DNA of 64,000 bases from positions 41,311,693-41,375,692 of the forward strand of contig OX439045.1 in assembly GCA_949317995.1 (NCBI GenBank), read 5' to 3'. Positions 36,487 through 48,601 of this stretch are shown piece by piece; positions within the stretch are counted from its first letter, which is position 1; each line of letters begins with the position of its first letter. The notes below the pieces were generated by a model, which was not told the DNA's origin, ran no database searches, and saw only the letters and a program-made list of their open reading frames with translations. The DNA comes from Acholoe squamosa. Taxonomy: Eukaryota; Annelida; Polychaeta; Phyllodocida; Polynoidae. The translations under genes and the position numbers were made by a program.

Positions 36487-36646
36487 CAGGGATGTAAGTC
36501 AAAATTCTGAAGACATGTCATATTCAAAAATTCTGCATTTATTAACAAAACTTTGATCCAAGAAAGGCAATTCAGTTAAATCTGTTAGACATGTTTGATT
36601 CCAAAAATTCTGAAATCAGACAAAATTCTGAGAACTTACATCCCTG
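36487..36646. mobile_element. hAT-like MITE
   Basis: 160 bp with ends CAGGGATGTAAGT and ACTTACATCCCTG and TATGTT on both sides (36481-36486 and 36647-36652), possibly an eroded 8-bp duplication. Interior repeats AATTCTGA words. Confidence 0.7.
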
Positions 36647-39149
36647 TATGTTATCTGGTATAACCCTCTAGGAGGTTATATGATCATCAAACAGATTCCT
36701 CATGTCCTATCATAGAAACAGGACAGTTCTTAAATCTGCTTGAAGAGTGGAGCCTCCTTTTGAGATTTCCCTATCCAACAAATTAGTAAAACATGCTCTG
36801 CACACACACACAGCTGAGAGACCACGACCTCTAAGTGTCTGGTACTTCTGGTTAGTACTGCTGTACTCTGGGTACAAATCCTGTACCCGGTAGCTGTAAT
36901 TTTCAAGTTTTCACTAGAGTCAATATTCTAAGTGAAATGTTAATTTTTGTTGGATTTCATACAAAACACAGGCCAGTCACTGAATCATTTGGTTTGTTTG
37001 GCATGAATGAGTAAAAGGAAACCAAACTGTTCTATAGGACTATACCCAGCAAATTGTTGTGAGTCGTCAACCTGTGTGAAGTGGCCCACACATCTCGCTA
37101 GATGGAACACGATGTCGTTATAGCACAAGATCACCAGCAATAGCAATTGCTATGCCATGTGAGTCTAACACACACTGGCGAAAGATGACGGAATGAGTTA
37201 TCACTCAAAAAGGAGTCACCATTGATGACCAATCATGGCGACAGATGACGACAATTTGCTGGGTATTATGCCCACTTTATGTAGAAGTGTAAGGCTTTAC
37301 TTTGTGGGATTGTCTCATGAATTTAATGTTCCACTTCCCAGACTAATCAAGATTTGGCTAAATACTGACCAACTATTAACCTCAGATCAGCATGTGTCAC
37401 TCCTGGTGTGGTGCTAGAGTACAGGGTATTTCTCATTTGAGTTCTCGGAATTTGGGTTCAAATCCACAGAGGATTTTACATTTCTGTCACTCATTTAGTA
37501 CTAAAAGCCAGATGTAGTACTTAAGCTATTCTATGACTATCATAATTGCATGGGTCCCGATGGCTCGGCTAAATGTTCTGAGGATGTGGGTATGAATCCT
37601 GTCAAACGCACAGGGGAGCTTGGAGAGAAAGGAATCCTGTGCGATATAACCAGGTCCTAGGGGTGTATTGTGATATAATTACCTGGCCTATAGGGTATTT
37701 ACCTTATTGAGTGTTGAGTATTCTGTGGATGTCACTGAGAAATTTCTATAACTCTCTTTAAGAATTATGAACCCATGCATGCATTTGGGCACCCAAACCC
37801 ATTTTAGAACGTGGATATGTCCCTGAACGACCCCAAGCAAGATAACTTTGAAACATTGTTTTGTCTCTTTTTATTAGTATGTGCACATGCTTTCCCTCGA
37901 TAAGCACTTCTGGGTTTAGTAGCCTTGTGCTCGCATTTTCTCTCACTTACCACACTGGAATATATTTCAGTGTGTGTGAAGCGTGAGATGCATATATGTA
38001 TAATGTTCGCATTCATAAGCTGTCAAACAAAACAAATAAATGTGTTTAGATCCATGTCTCTCTACGTTGTACTAATTCTATGCTCCACCAATGAATAGCA
38101 CTGCCTGCAGGCTTTACATATATAAAAAGGGTGGAAATTTCTTTTCTTTGTATACTTTCTGTATGAAATTTAATACAAAGAATACCGATGTTCTTCCACT
38201 TGACACAGACATACCGCTTGACCCATTCTCCTGGTTGTTACATGACGTGTACATTATGCTATTAATGCTAGAGGCTGTGATGATATGACACACTAGCATG
38301 TTGATATAAACTGTAGCGGCCCATGACCCTGATATATAGCTGGATGTAACATAAGAGCCATGTTAGGGCCACGTGTTGGGGAGCAGTAATTAGCCTACTC
38401 TCTCCCACCAGCCTAACCCTGTAAGGGCCGCATGATTCCCCTAGGTTCATGCTCTATTTAATATCATCATAATGCAACAATGCAGTGTTGGCAAGTCTAC
38501 TCACCAGCATAATGCTGACCCATTGGCAGTGTAGGCCTGTGAATCCTGTAGATTCAGGAGGATGTATGAATGCAGCCCTGGTGAGCCTAATTGCATTCAT
38601 GGATCATGGCAATCAATGGTTAAAACCCACCATATGGCACTTAAAGGGTTAATTAAGACCTTTCAGTATGTCATCATGCCCTGACAAGGTCGTGTTGAGC
38701 GCCGACGTCACCAGCTGGCGCCAACAGCAATGTGCCACCGGTCGTGTACTGAAAAAAGTACCACTCTCACTGGTGGTGATCTCTTTGAGCTAAATCAAAT
38801 TATGCTTGAGTTTAACCCGGCAGTTTAACATAGCATGGAGAGGCGAAACAAACACTTAAAACCTGCTACACTACCAGGCTTGGCTAAAGCCAGCTTTCCA
38901 CGTCGAAAACGCACAGAGAAAACAAATGCTGCACCGTTATCCACAGCTCGTCAATCTGTCATATTTCACAGGATGGCTGCCATAAATTTCACTAGGGTAA
39001 CTGCCTTTTTTCAGTTTCCATGGGGTAGCACTAGTCATATTTCATAGAATAACTGCTATATTTCACAGGGATGCAGTTTCACAGAAAACAGCAATGGCAA
39101 ATTTCTGGGACTGCCCCCGACAGACTACCTTCACTTTCATAAAGGCCAG
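36647..39149. other. Non-coding with scattered tRNA-like fragments
   Basis: Box-B-like words occur near 36873 (GGGTACAAATCC), 37453 (GGGTTCAAATCC) and 37595 (GGGTATGAATCC); two have weak box A words upstream. Probably old tRNA-derived SINE debris. Confidence 0.35.
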
Positions 39150-39226
39150 AGTCCAATAGACCTCTGTCGCCAGATTTTTATATAGTATTTGTATCACTCA
39201 TTCGGCCGACAGAGGCCTAGTGGACT
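39150..39226. repeat. 77-bp hairpin repeat, copy 3 of 3
   Basis: AGTCCAATAGACCTCTGTCG and CGACAGAGGCCTAGTGGACT form a long near-perfect stem. Loop shares GTATCACTCATTCG with copy 2. Confidence 0.65.
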
Positions 39227-39899
39227 ATAGGTTTAAGCAACACCATTTATCTTGGTCTACACCAATATACATGATTAACAGAGGGTCACATTTCCTGTGT
39301 AACCTTCGGCAGATATATTATCTCCTGATCAGAAGCTGCTGTATACTGGAGCATCACACACAAAATAATGGGTCTAGGTAAACCCTTCATCAGATAATGT
39401 TCATATGCTAATAGCTAGTGGCAGGCACCATGGACGACCAGAGTGAATAGCTGTATAATGTACGAGGATAGGTGTAGTGGTGTAGTCCCAGCTCTGGTCT
39501 TTATCTATATAGATGAGCCCTGGGACATGGCCTGACATCACCCCCAGTCCTGCCTGTCATGCCTTGCTGTGTTCCATGCACGGCTTCTGATGTGATGCAA
39601 GGCTTCAAATGGGCATCCCTTTTCAATGGATACACCAGATCTTTAAAGCAATAAAATTCAATTTGAGATGGTGTCTCCCACAGTACTGGTTCGTGTCGGG
39701 GGGGGGGGGGGGTGACTCCACATTGACAAGGGGCCGCTTTATTACTACAATGCTATGCATGGTATTCTCAATACTGGAGAACGTAATCACGTTGATTGAG
39801 CAGGCAGAACCTGAAATCAAGGAGATAACTGATACATGTATGTGGTAAACAGGCAAACTCTAAAATCTACTAGACCTTGGTTCACATTAGGGAGTGGTC

Positions 39900-40183
39900 A
39901 TTATTTATCAACAGGGGGCGGGTGGTGGGTTTCCGCCCCCCCTTCGACGACAGTCAAAATTTTTTGCACCCCCCCAAACCGGAGGCGTGGAGAATTGTCG
40001 CGCCCCTATTTGAGCTATAGTAGCGCGCGGGCTTTTTTGCTAAAAAGAGGGTAAATTTTTTTAGCCCCCCCCCCCTCAAGAGGGGTCAAAATTTTGTTAG
40101 CCCCCCCTCGGGAGGGGTCTGAAATTTTTACACCCCCCCTCAAACCCACCACCCCCCTCTGTTGATAAATAATGACCAGTCCC
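39900..40183. mobile_element. Harbinger/Tourist-like MITE, copy 2
   Basis: Ends GGGAGTGGTCATTATT and AATAATGACCAGTCCC; flanking TTA at 39897-39899 and 40184-40186. Interior shares CCCACCACC blocks with the other copies. Confidence 0.75.
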
Positions 40184-40264
40184 TTACTCAGCTGGAGATG
40201 CCTGTATATGTTTGTATGACCATCCCTAGGGATTGGTTATACATGTACATACATGTATAGCTGA

Positions 40265-40501
40265 GGGCGTTGGTTAAAAAAGGTTACACTCTATTTTGAC
40301 AAGATTCACACTAACAACCTCAGATTTCTGTTTGAACCACTGCAACTATACTTGTCATCTGGTGGCATAAGTATTGCTTCTGATTACTATGGCTTCACGA
40401 CTGATATTACTGCTAAACTGGCAGCCTCAATTTTAGACAACCACAACAACATAATGAAAAACTACCGTGCACCAAGAGCTACACCCATAGAGCTGCCATA
40501 A
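40265..40501 (+). other. Open stretch without Met, possible terminal exon
   Basis: 78 codons between a TGA (40262) and a TAA (40499-40501), with a balanced residue mix such as FLFEPLQLYLSSGG and ITAKLAASILDNHN. An AG at 40281-40282 (GTTAAAAAAG) could serve as acceptor, although the tract before it is not pyrimidine-rich. I do not recognise the protein, and chance openness of this length is quite possible. Confidence 0.2.
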
Positions 40502-42722
40502 AACCTCAGTTTTAAGGCACAGCTAGATGCTAGATAGACCATTGCTGCAAATAATAAGATGCACACTATAGGCAAGTTTATGATATTATTATTCCTTCAA
40601 TTCAGGATATTAACATTCCTTCAAGTAGGGGTATGCTTTGGATTTGAATAGAAATAAGTGCAGTGATACTAGACGATACGCTTAATTATGCTCTTTATAT
40701 TAATACTCTATACAATATATACATTTAGGTAGAGCAAATCTCATCACTGTGTAGCTACTCAATACATATGTTCAGTAGCACCTTGTCTGCGAGACGCACC
40801 CTGAGTTGAAAGAAATGCTATTGAGGGTAGCTGGGGTTTCACATTGGTCTATTCCGTACTGCTATAATACAACTAGTATAAGTTAAATGCAATTTCTACC
40901 TGAATTCAGGCAGATTTTATATAATTATAAGGCTAGCAAGCATCTATCATTCTATATAAGCCGCGCCTTATACACAAGGTACTATCGACTTTGGTGCTAC
41001 TCTAAACACATTTTTCACGTATGAGCTGACACTACCATAAAAACCATCACCAGAGAAACCTTTTTATATCCCACCTGCCGACGGTTTGGATCCATTTGTG
41101 CGTTTTATCGTTTCCAGTGCTATGACTTGACACAGCCTGATGAGACTGCTTAGGGATCGCTTGCTGCCTGAAATATTAAAGAGGCAGTTCCCCTCAGGAT
41201 GTTTTTCTCTGACAGTAATTTCAAGGCGATGGTTGATGACAGTAAGTCTGGCTGCCGGGTGTATCAAAGTGACAGTTAAATATTAGGAAACCACTTTAAC
41301 CAGAAATATTTAGGTCAATCCTAGCCTAGGTGACAGACACAAGATTTCAACAAAGCAGAGGCGCAGGAAAAGGGGGGCCAAGGGGGCCCGCCCCCCAATC
41401 ACAGAGCAGGTGGGGCCTGAATATGTCTGCCCCCCCCCAAAAAAAAAAAGAAAAAATGTCAAGCCCCATTATAAAATGTACAAGATTCCCACAGCTCACC
41501 ACTCAAATTGGACAATTTTTTCATTAAGATAGGGAAAATTGTTTAAAGATAAGGCATCAAGGAATAATCTATTATATAAATCCCATACAGCATTGCATCA
41601 ACACCAGCACACTGAAGCCGATAATTCATGGTGGCTGGAGTAGACTGGCTGGGGTAGGGGCCCCTGCCGCCCCCTGCCCTCCCTAATGAAGATTTGCTTT
41701 CTATGCCTCTGCAAAGTTTAAATGATATACTCATAAATGTTGTGTCAAACAAACTCTGGTGCAAAACAAGGGAGAACAGGTCCAATTGAATCAAACCAGG
41801 ACAAAAAAACTTAACGCGTCTGGAAACTGAAAGTTGTTAAAAGATAAGTGAGCCAATTAGAATAATTCATTGACTACAAGTATTTGCAACAGTAAACATG
41901 TCTTAACAAGTTACAAGATGACCCAGCTATTTGTTCATATATCATAAACGATATCAAATAACATTTAATCACCGGGCATTTTACATAATTGTGCAGTTTT
42001 TCTCAGTGTATGGCAAATGAGCTGACAAAAGGTGCAGATGAACGTTTAGAGGGGTCCCTTTAAACGTTAGAATTTGGCGAGACTTACCAGGGTATAGTTA
42101 AATGTAAACTAGACAGCAATTTTGAGTGACAGCAGTTCAAATGGTAACCAGTTACCAGTATGGGGGCCATGGAACAAGAGAGCAGAGAAAGTGGGGGAAA
42201 AACCAGGATTGCATCAGTCCAACCCTATAATATACATACAGCCTTACTGATATCTTAACATCAATCTACACCTGCAGCTCATAATACAGGTATATACTCT
42301 AACTGCGATCTGGGATTGGTGCTGGATGAGACCCTCCCACCTCCCACCACTTTATTTTGATAGCACCTGTGGACACCTACTAAGCCACTGACCCTACTGC
42401 TGCCCAAGCAGAACTACTGAGGCATGACTGAGTAGTCCCCCCCCCCCCCACCAACCCACCCAGGACTGCGGAGCAGTAGCTGAGCGTCCCCCACCTACAC
42501 CCAGTGGTGTGCCTGCCTGCCTACCTACAACCACCCACCCTCCCCCTGCCTACTATACCCACTGGTGATTGTCTGATGGTGTCACCACCTACCCACCCTG
42601 CCCTCTGCCTTCACACCAAACCGGCTTAATTGGTGACAAGTTTCTAATTATAGCTATGTCTCGACCAATCAAACATCAGTCATGCTAGTCAGGTGTAGTG
42701 GTCTACCTAAATCTGATCCATG
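40502..42722. other. Non-coding, one MITE fragment
   Basis: A GGCGCAGGAAAAGGGG fragment near 41357 resembles the 50.1-kb MITE. No gene recognised. Confidence 0.45.
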
Positions 42723-43818
42723 CCCGGACCAGAAGGCAGTATCTACTTCCCCTATCAGTGGCTACTGAGAATATGCTGATCAACAACTGCATTTTGCAGT
42801 AGGTACTGCTGAAAAACTTCCAAAACAGCTGACTCTACACTGCATTTCCAGTATAGACTCAGTAGTGTACTGACTATCAACTGAGTATGCACTGCATCTT
42901 CAGGCTAGAATCAGTAGTCCACTGACTCTCAACTGAATCTTAATAGATACCAAAAATGTCACACTTTGTGCAGAAGCATAGATGCAGTAGTCTACTGACT
43001 ATCTACTGGTATCGCTCTGTCCATTCATGGATTATTTATTGGGCTACTAACCTGATGCTTCTGAGACAGTCCATAGTGTGAATGTCAGAATGGTTGTGAA
43101 CAGTAATTCAAAAGATTCAGTAATGAAATTCTGAAACTATCCAGTGTTTGTGAAGAAAAGCATAATTATACCTTTTGCATATGATTATGTTATTGAGTGC
43201 CAGTAATACCCTCTTGCTATGATAGAAGTTACCCAGTACTACTGAATCAATACTACCCCCCTCCTATATGAGTTGCATGCACTACTATAGGGAGTAATGA
43301 CAGCTCCACATAGCTGATAGGGTGGTGGCTCAGGGGGCTAATGTGTTGGTACAGTAGTCAGAAGATCCCAAGTTCAAATCCAGCAAGGACCACCTAGAGA
43401 AGCATTGGTAGTGCCAGTACTAAAGCAGCGGCTGCTTCTTTTATGCTTCCACCTGCCCCCAGCAGTAGTTTTCAGTATGATCTACTGCTCACCTACTGCT
43501 ATAGCAGCAGTCATGCAGTAGTGCTGATTGAACACTGCCCAAACCCCATGGTCATACAGCAATAAATAAGTAGATACTGTTTAAATGCTGCCATTTTACA
43601 TAATTGGGCCAACTGATTCAATACTGCTTGCATGCTGATAATACTACTGTTCTGCTACTGAACCACCACTGCCATGTTCTGTGTGCTGAGCATTAGACTG
43701 CCAGTAGATGCTGATATGGTACTGTTTCTGATGCTGCTTTCACACTGAATAACTACTGTCACACCACACTGTTTTTCTACTGTTTAAATCCTGATTTTCC
43801 ACTGCATTTTGGTCCGGG
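42723..43818. mobile_element. 1.1-kb inverted-repeat element rich in CAGTAGT/CTACTG words
   Basis: Ends CCCGGACCAGAAGGCAGT and, inverted, CCCGGACCAAAATGCAGT. The interior is crowded with ACTGCT, CTACTG and AGTAGT words on both strands, like the subterminal repeats transposases bind. Includes a tRNA-like stretch at 43321-43395. No ORF and no certain target duplication. Confidence 0.6.
43321..43395 (+). other. tRNA-like segment (box A and box B)
   Basis: TGGCTCAGGGGG fits box A and AGTTCAAATCC fits box B. The ends GGTGGT and ACCACC can pair as an acceptor stem. The D arm is poor. Most likely a tRNA-derived SINE head inside the surrounding element. Confidence 0.45.
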
Positions 43819-44563
43819 TGCCCATTATTATATGGTGAATAAGGCCCAATCCATGTGTGGCTCCTTATATGGTAATGATTCTATTCTGGTCTCCTCTCCT
43901 AGCATAGTCTTAGACCTTCAACCTGCAGGATATCACTACAACATGACTACCAGTTTCCACCTATGAACTATGGAGAATGAACACCCACACCTATTTACCG
44001 TATTTGGTTCATCAACACAACTCATTTGCATTGACCTTTGTAGGAGAAGATTTTAAAGCCACATGTACCTACCATGTTTCACCTCATACTATTATTTGGC
44101 AATAACAGATACCTGTTTCTCAATCCAACATTACTAATAAATACAAGCGAGGTACTCTGGTATGTGCTTTTTTCTATCTATTTCAATTTTCTTTATTTGA
44201 CAATTAAAATCAGACACAATCATTTTTACCAATTTTGGGGAAGCAATGTTGACGAAACTAAGGCCAATGATCGCAAATTTAAACTACCTGCTAATGAAAC
44301 ACCTGCTAAATTTCAAATTTAGTACTTGGTCATTATTTGTGTTCTACCAGCCATATCATAATTCTGAAACGATGCAATTTCCTACTAGTATATCGAATGT
44401 CAGATTGTTATTCTTTAAGTACTATAGTTGGTAGAGCACACAAAACCAGACACGGTTAATTTCACTATTGGTTGGAATTTTATTCAAACATTCAAAATGT
44501 CAATATGCAGGTACAGTCAATTTTCATGTAGGTGGTATATTAACAAACTGGATGATGATCTAC

Positions 44564-44594
44564 GTTTCGGCCAACTTCATTGGCCTTCATCAGG
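44564..44594 (-). ncRNA. Hammerhead-like ribozyme motif on minus strand; PLE remnant
   Basis: On the minus strand: CCTGATGA (from 44594), A, stem II GGCCAA/TTGGCC with loop TGAAG, then GAAAC ending at 44564. An AATAAA lies about 90 nt downstream on the same strand, the arrangement seen at 13.45 kb. No RT frame is left nearby. The 3' side (GTAGATC) does not give a clean cleavage triplet, so activity is doubtful. Confidence 0.45.
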
Positions 44595-45267
44595 ATGCTT
44601 TACCAGAGTAAGATAGGTAGGGTATATCAACGTTAGGATAAAATTATTTCTACTTCCTGGTTGTCATGAATGAAAGGTTACCATGGTTGCAATTTATATG
44701 ATATTATGGGATGGCTGATTGTATGACATAGGTGGTTCCATCTAGTGGCAGAGCTAGGAGTTATATGATCCATTCTTTCAAGTTTTGTATGTACCGGTAC
44801 AGATGGGAATATTATAAAGATTATACAATAGATAGCTTCCTATGATATGGGGAAGGATGTCATATTAGTTGCATTTATATTCTTGATAAATATATATCAA
44901 TGGCAGTGGTATATAGTCAGTCGTAGATGAATTGATGATTGGTTAATTATTGATTTCAATACGTCAAATTCTTGAGTATCGATAAATATTACCGGTACTA
45001 AAAAATTATAATATGATGGTAGCGCTATATAAAAAATTACATGCAAGCATGAATGAATTATATCTTCTTGGGGTTGGCGTTGTTTGTACTTCTTCTGGCT
45101 AGTCCTCTCTGCTGGAGAATGTTCAGGAAGTTATTCTTTCAGTATTCTATAAAGCATGCTGCACATAATACGGAAATTGTAAAAACCGTTAACTTATATC
45201 ATTTGATAGGGATGTCCGCTTCCACCGGTAAGGCTTTTTGTGATGAGAAAAGCATCTTGGGCATAAT

Positions 45268-45340
45268 ACATGTGGATCAACACGGTATAAGGTACGCCTG
45301 CGAGGGGGGGTGTGGGCGTACCTTGTTGATCTACACATGT
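45268..45340. other. Imperfect inverted repeat
   Basis: ACATGTG-GATCAACA...AAGGTACGCC pairs with GGCGTACCTTGTTGATC-TACACATGT around a G-rich loop. Possibly a tiny MITE. Confidence 0.6.
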
Positions 45341-45611
45341 GATATCATTTGATACTAAAAGCCTGGATACTAAGGCCAGATCAATACCACTTTGGTGTTG
45401 TGGTGTAATTATGTCTAACAGGTGACTTAACTGCATTATGCATCAAACAGCAATTTTTCTGCTCCCTTACTGAATTATAGATCTTAGCATCCAAATTTGT
45501 TCTCTCTCACCACACTTACCATCACATTGCTATTCTTTAGTTACTTCACAGATAATGCTGCAATACCCATTCTCCCTTACTACACTAGTTACAATCATAA
45601 CTATTTTTTCT

Positions 45612-45767
45612 GCTAACTGATTGCACTAGTAACATATATATTGTCTTTCTGCTAACTGACTGCACTAGTAACATATATATTGTCTTTTTGCTAACTGATT
45701 GCACTAGTAACATATATATTGTCTTTTTGCTAACTTACTGCACTAGTTACATAACTAGTCCCCTTAC
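45612..45767. repeat. 39-bp minisatellite
   Basis: Four units of GCTAACTGATTGCACTAGT plus AACATATATATTGTCTTT, with shorter degenerate echoes until about 45830. Confidence 0.85.
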
Positions 45768-46155
45768 TGCAATAACTAAATAACTTGTCTTAATGCTCCC
45801 TTACTGCACTAGTTACAAAACTTGTCTTAATACCACATAAATTCACTACAGTAACATAACTTGGTGCTACACAACTACACTGCACATCATGATGTCATGT
45901 TGCTGTCACTTATCTCTATATCATTTTACAACCTGTTATTGAAATGCAGATTGTACGATTACACCATGGAACATATCCATCAACCTTTATATTTGCAGAG
46001 TTCTACAGTGCTACATATACAGCAAGCCAAATCAAATTATTTTCCACATTAGGTATCAATATCTCAGACATAAGCCTGCATGGTATGCAAAGTGATGGAT
46101 CACTTATCATTGGCATCTTGTATAGGCTATCCTACAGGGCAGCAGGGTTTTTTAG

Positions 46156-46392
46156 TACCATAAAACCTCGCGTATAAGACGCGTCCTCTACGCCAAACAA
46201 ATGCCTTGTGTGTCTTATAGGATTTCTTCAAGTTGGGGGTGCGTCTTATACGAGGGGTAATTTTACTATAGAACAGTACTGGATTTACAAAATTGAGCTT
46301 TAAAATGTGCGTCTTATACGCGAAAATGCATTTGCTAAGTTTGGGGTGCGTCTTATACGCGCAGCGCGTCTTCTACGCGGGAGATTACGGTA
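46156..46392. mobile_element. TA-flanked MITE (CCGTAA family)
   Basis: 237 bp, left end TACCATAAAACCTCGCG, right end GGGAGATTACGGTA. Interior nearly matches the satellite-embedded copies at 21551 and 22387. Confidence 0.8.
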
Positions 46393-48431
46393 ATATACTT
46401 AAATGCTGTCAGTGACTGATAGTCTCTCACAGCTCCACAGTTGAGGTACACCTGGTGGTTATTGGCTACATCATGGTGTGGAGACTAAAGGGTAAGAGGA
46501 AAGTATGTCTATACCCATCTCTATGAATGTGTCTAGAGATCAACACATAAAAAGTTCATGTTGATCTCGAGTTGTGTAAACTTCTTCACTACCAAAAGTA
46601 CATATATTTATGTGAAGTATTCAAATCAGAGATGGTGCAGGTATATACATGCATTTAAATGCAGTGATGCATCCAGTTTGCGAATCATAATAGTTTCACT
46701 CTATAGGCTTTATCATAAGTTTATCACTGGGCAAATTACACTTCACTGATAAAACCGATTTACACTGCAAAAAACATTTAAACATCTAAAACACTTTATA
46801 ATCAAGCATGTTTAAAATTGAATGTATTTAGCTCAAATGAAGCGTTTAGAAAAGTGGGAGAGAAAAGTATTCATGTCGTCTTCGAGGTGGTAGTACAGGT
46901 GTACCTCCAGGTAAAATTGGGCACCAACCAAACAATATGGTGGCCTCCTTGTGTGTGTGTTGGCTACATGGGGGGACAGGTGACCTAGATGAGACTATGC
47001 AGGCCTGCCCCCTATGTGAGTCCCAGGGTGGCACACACATATATAGTAGCAGTACTGCTACACATATATACCGTTATAATAACTTGTACCAAGATAATTA
47101 TAACACCCTTATGCAAGTGTTTAAGTTCTAAGCAATGGTGTCTATTCCCTAAACACTGTTTTTTCAATAAAGAATATCCGTCTATCAAATTTTGAACCAC
47201 AACAAACCATGCCATTGTTGGCTTCTCAAATAATTTATTGTGCCTTGGAAGAAAACTTCGTAATCTGTTACACGCGGATCCCTGCATAATACGGCCAGAT
47301 AGTGAATATCATGCTAGATGATTTAGGTTACCACATTGTTACGCTAATATTTCTATGAATGCGTCTGGCCATCAAATAGTCTGGATCATTAAGGTATCAC
47401 AGCATAGGCCCACTGATTTAAACTGTGCAACATCATTCTAAAGACATTATCATATCCACTATTAGAGGGGGCCGTCTAAACATGCCAGCCGTGTGATACG
47501 CCCTTTGTGATACAATCTCTAGGCACTGCCCTTCAGTATCTAATCACATAGGGAGGTGGGCATAAAATTACTCCAGGCCTATGAGGGCAGCCACGACAAT
47601 AAGGCATACTGGTAATATTTTTTATATCTAACAGAGTAGGCGCACCAACCTTGCAATGTAATGGGCGTATCAGTATGAGCATGTAATTTATTAATGCCGC
47701 ATTTATTCACCACAACTATATTCATAAATCAGAAAGAGTCCTAAAGGCTAACAGACTTACAATAGCTTCCCTAGGTGGAAGCACCAGTTGGCGAGACAAG
47801 AGGCCATACAACATGAGATATTTTTGCCAACATTTGTCTCTGTTGCTGACAGAGGTTGAGATATATAGATTATTTTGGTATATGTTGCATGCATATAAGA
47901 GAGTACGATTATAATAAGTAAAATGGGACTACATAAACACCATCACGAAAAGGTGAAGCCATACAGTACTGACAGCAGAAGAAATCACTTCTATACAATG
48001 GTACATACCAGAGGCGTAGGAAGTAAATTTTCATTGGGGGCCTAGGGGTCTCGGCTGAGGGGGCCCACTATACTTTTATATATGCTTACATAGGGGACCT
48101 TCCCATAATTGGAGGGGGCAGGCCCCCTGACCCCTCTTCCCTGTGCCCCCGGTACACACTACATGTGTGCCTTCTTTAGAATGCATGTTACGAATAATCT
48201 CCGCCTGGCAATAAAAAAAGGAAACCTTCTAACCACCTTAAGGTGTAGTGGTAGATAATTCTAGGCCTACCTAGTCATAGTCAGCTAACTCTAAAGTTTA
48301 CCTATTAACCCATGTAATAAACCATGACTCACGCAGGCAATGGTTCACCCTGAAAGGATATCTACAAAATATCAAATATAATGCACCAATGTAAATTGCT
48401 TGAAAAGTGAAAAGCCTATGATTGGCTCCCA

Positions 48432-48601
48432 GGGGCCATCCATAAATGACACCAGGCAAAATTTGACCTTTTTAGACCCCCCCCCCCCTCGTCATGTTTT
48501 TTGCCAATTTTGCAATGCTGAAGGTATATGGAAAATTTATTTTGTCATGCCGGGCATGCCCCCCTCCCCCCTTCAGCATGATATCATTTGTGGATGGCCC
48601 C
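48432..48601. mobile_element. MITE with GGGGCCATCC ends
   Basis: 170 bp, ends GGGGCCATCCATAAATGA and TCATTTGTGGATGGCCCC, with CCA on both sides (48429-48431 and 48602-48604) as a possible three-base duplication. Open frames crossing it are incidental. Confidence 0.7.

Noticed and set aside
43321-43395. Functional tRNA gene
   Set aside because: Boxes A and B are present but the D arm does not fold well, and the segment lies inside a transposon.
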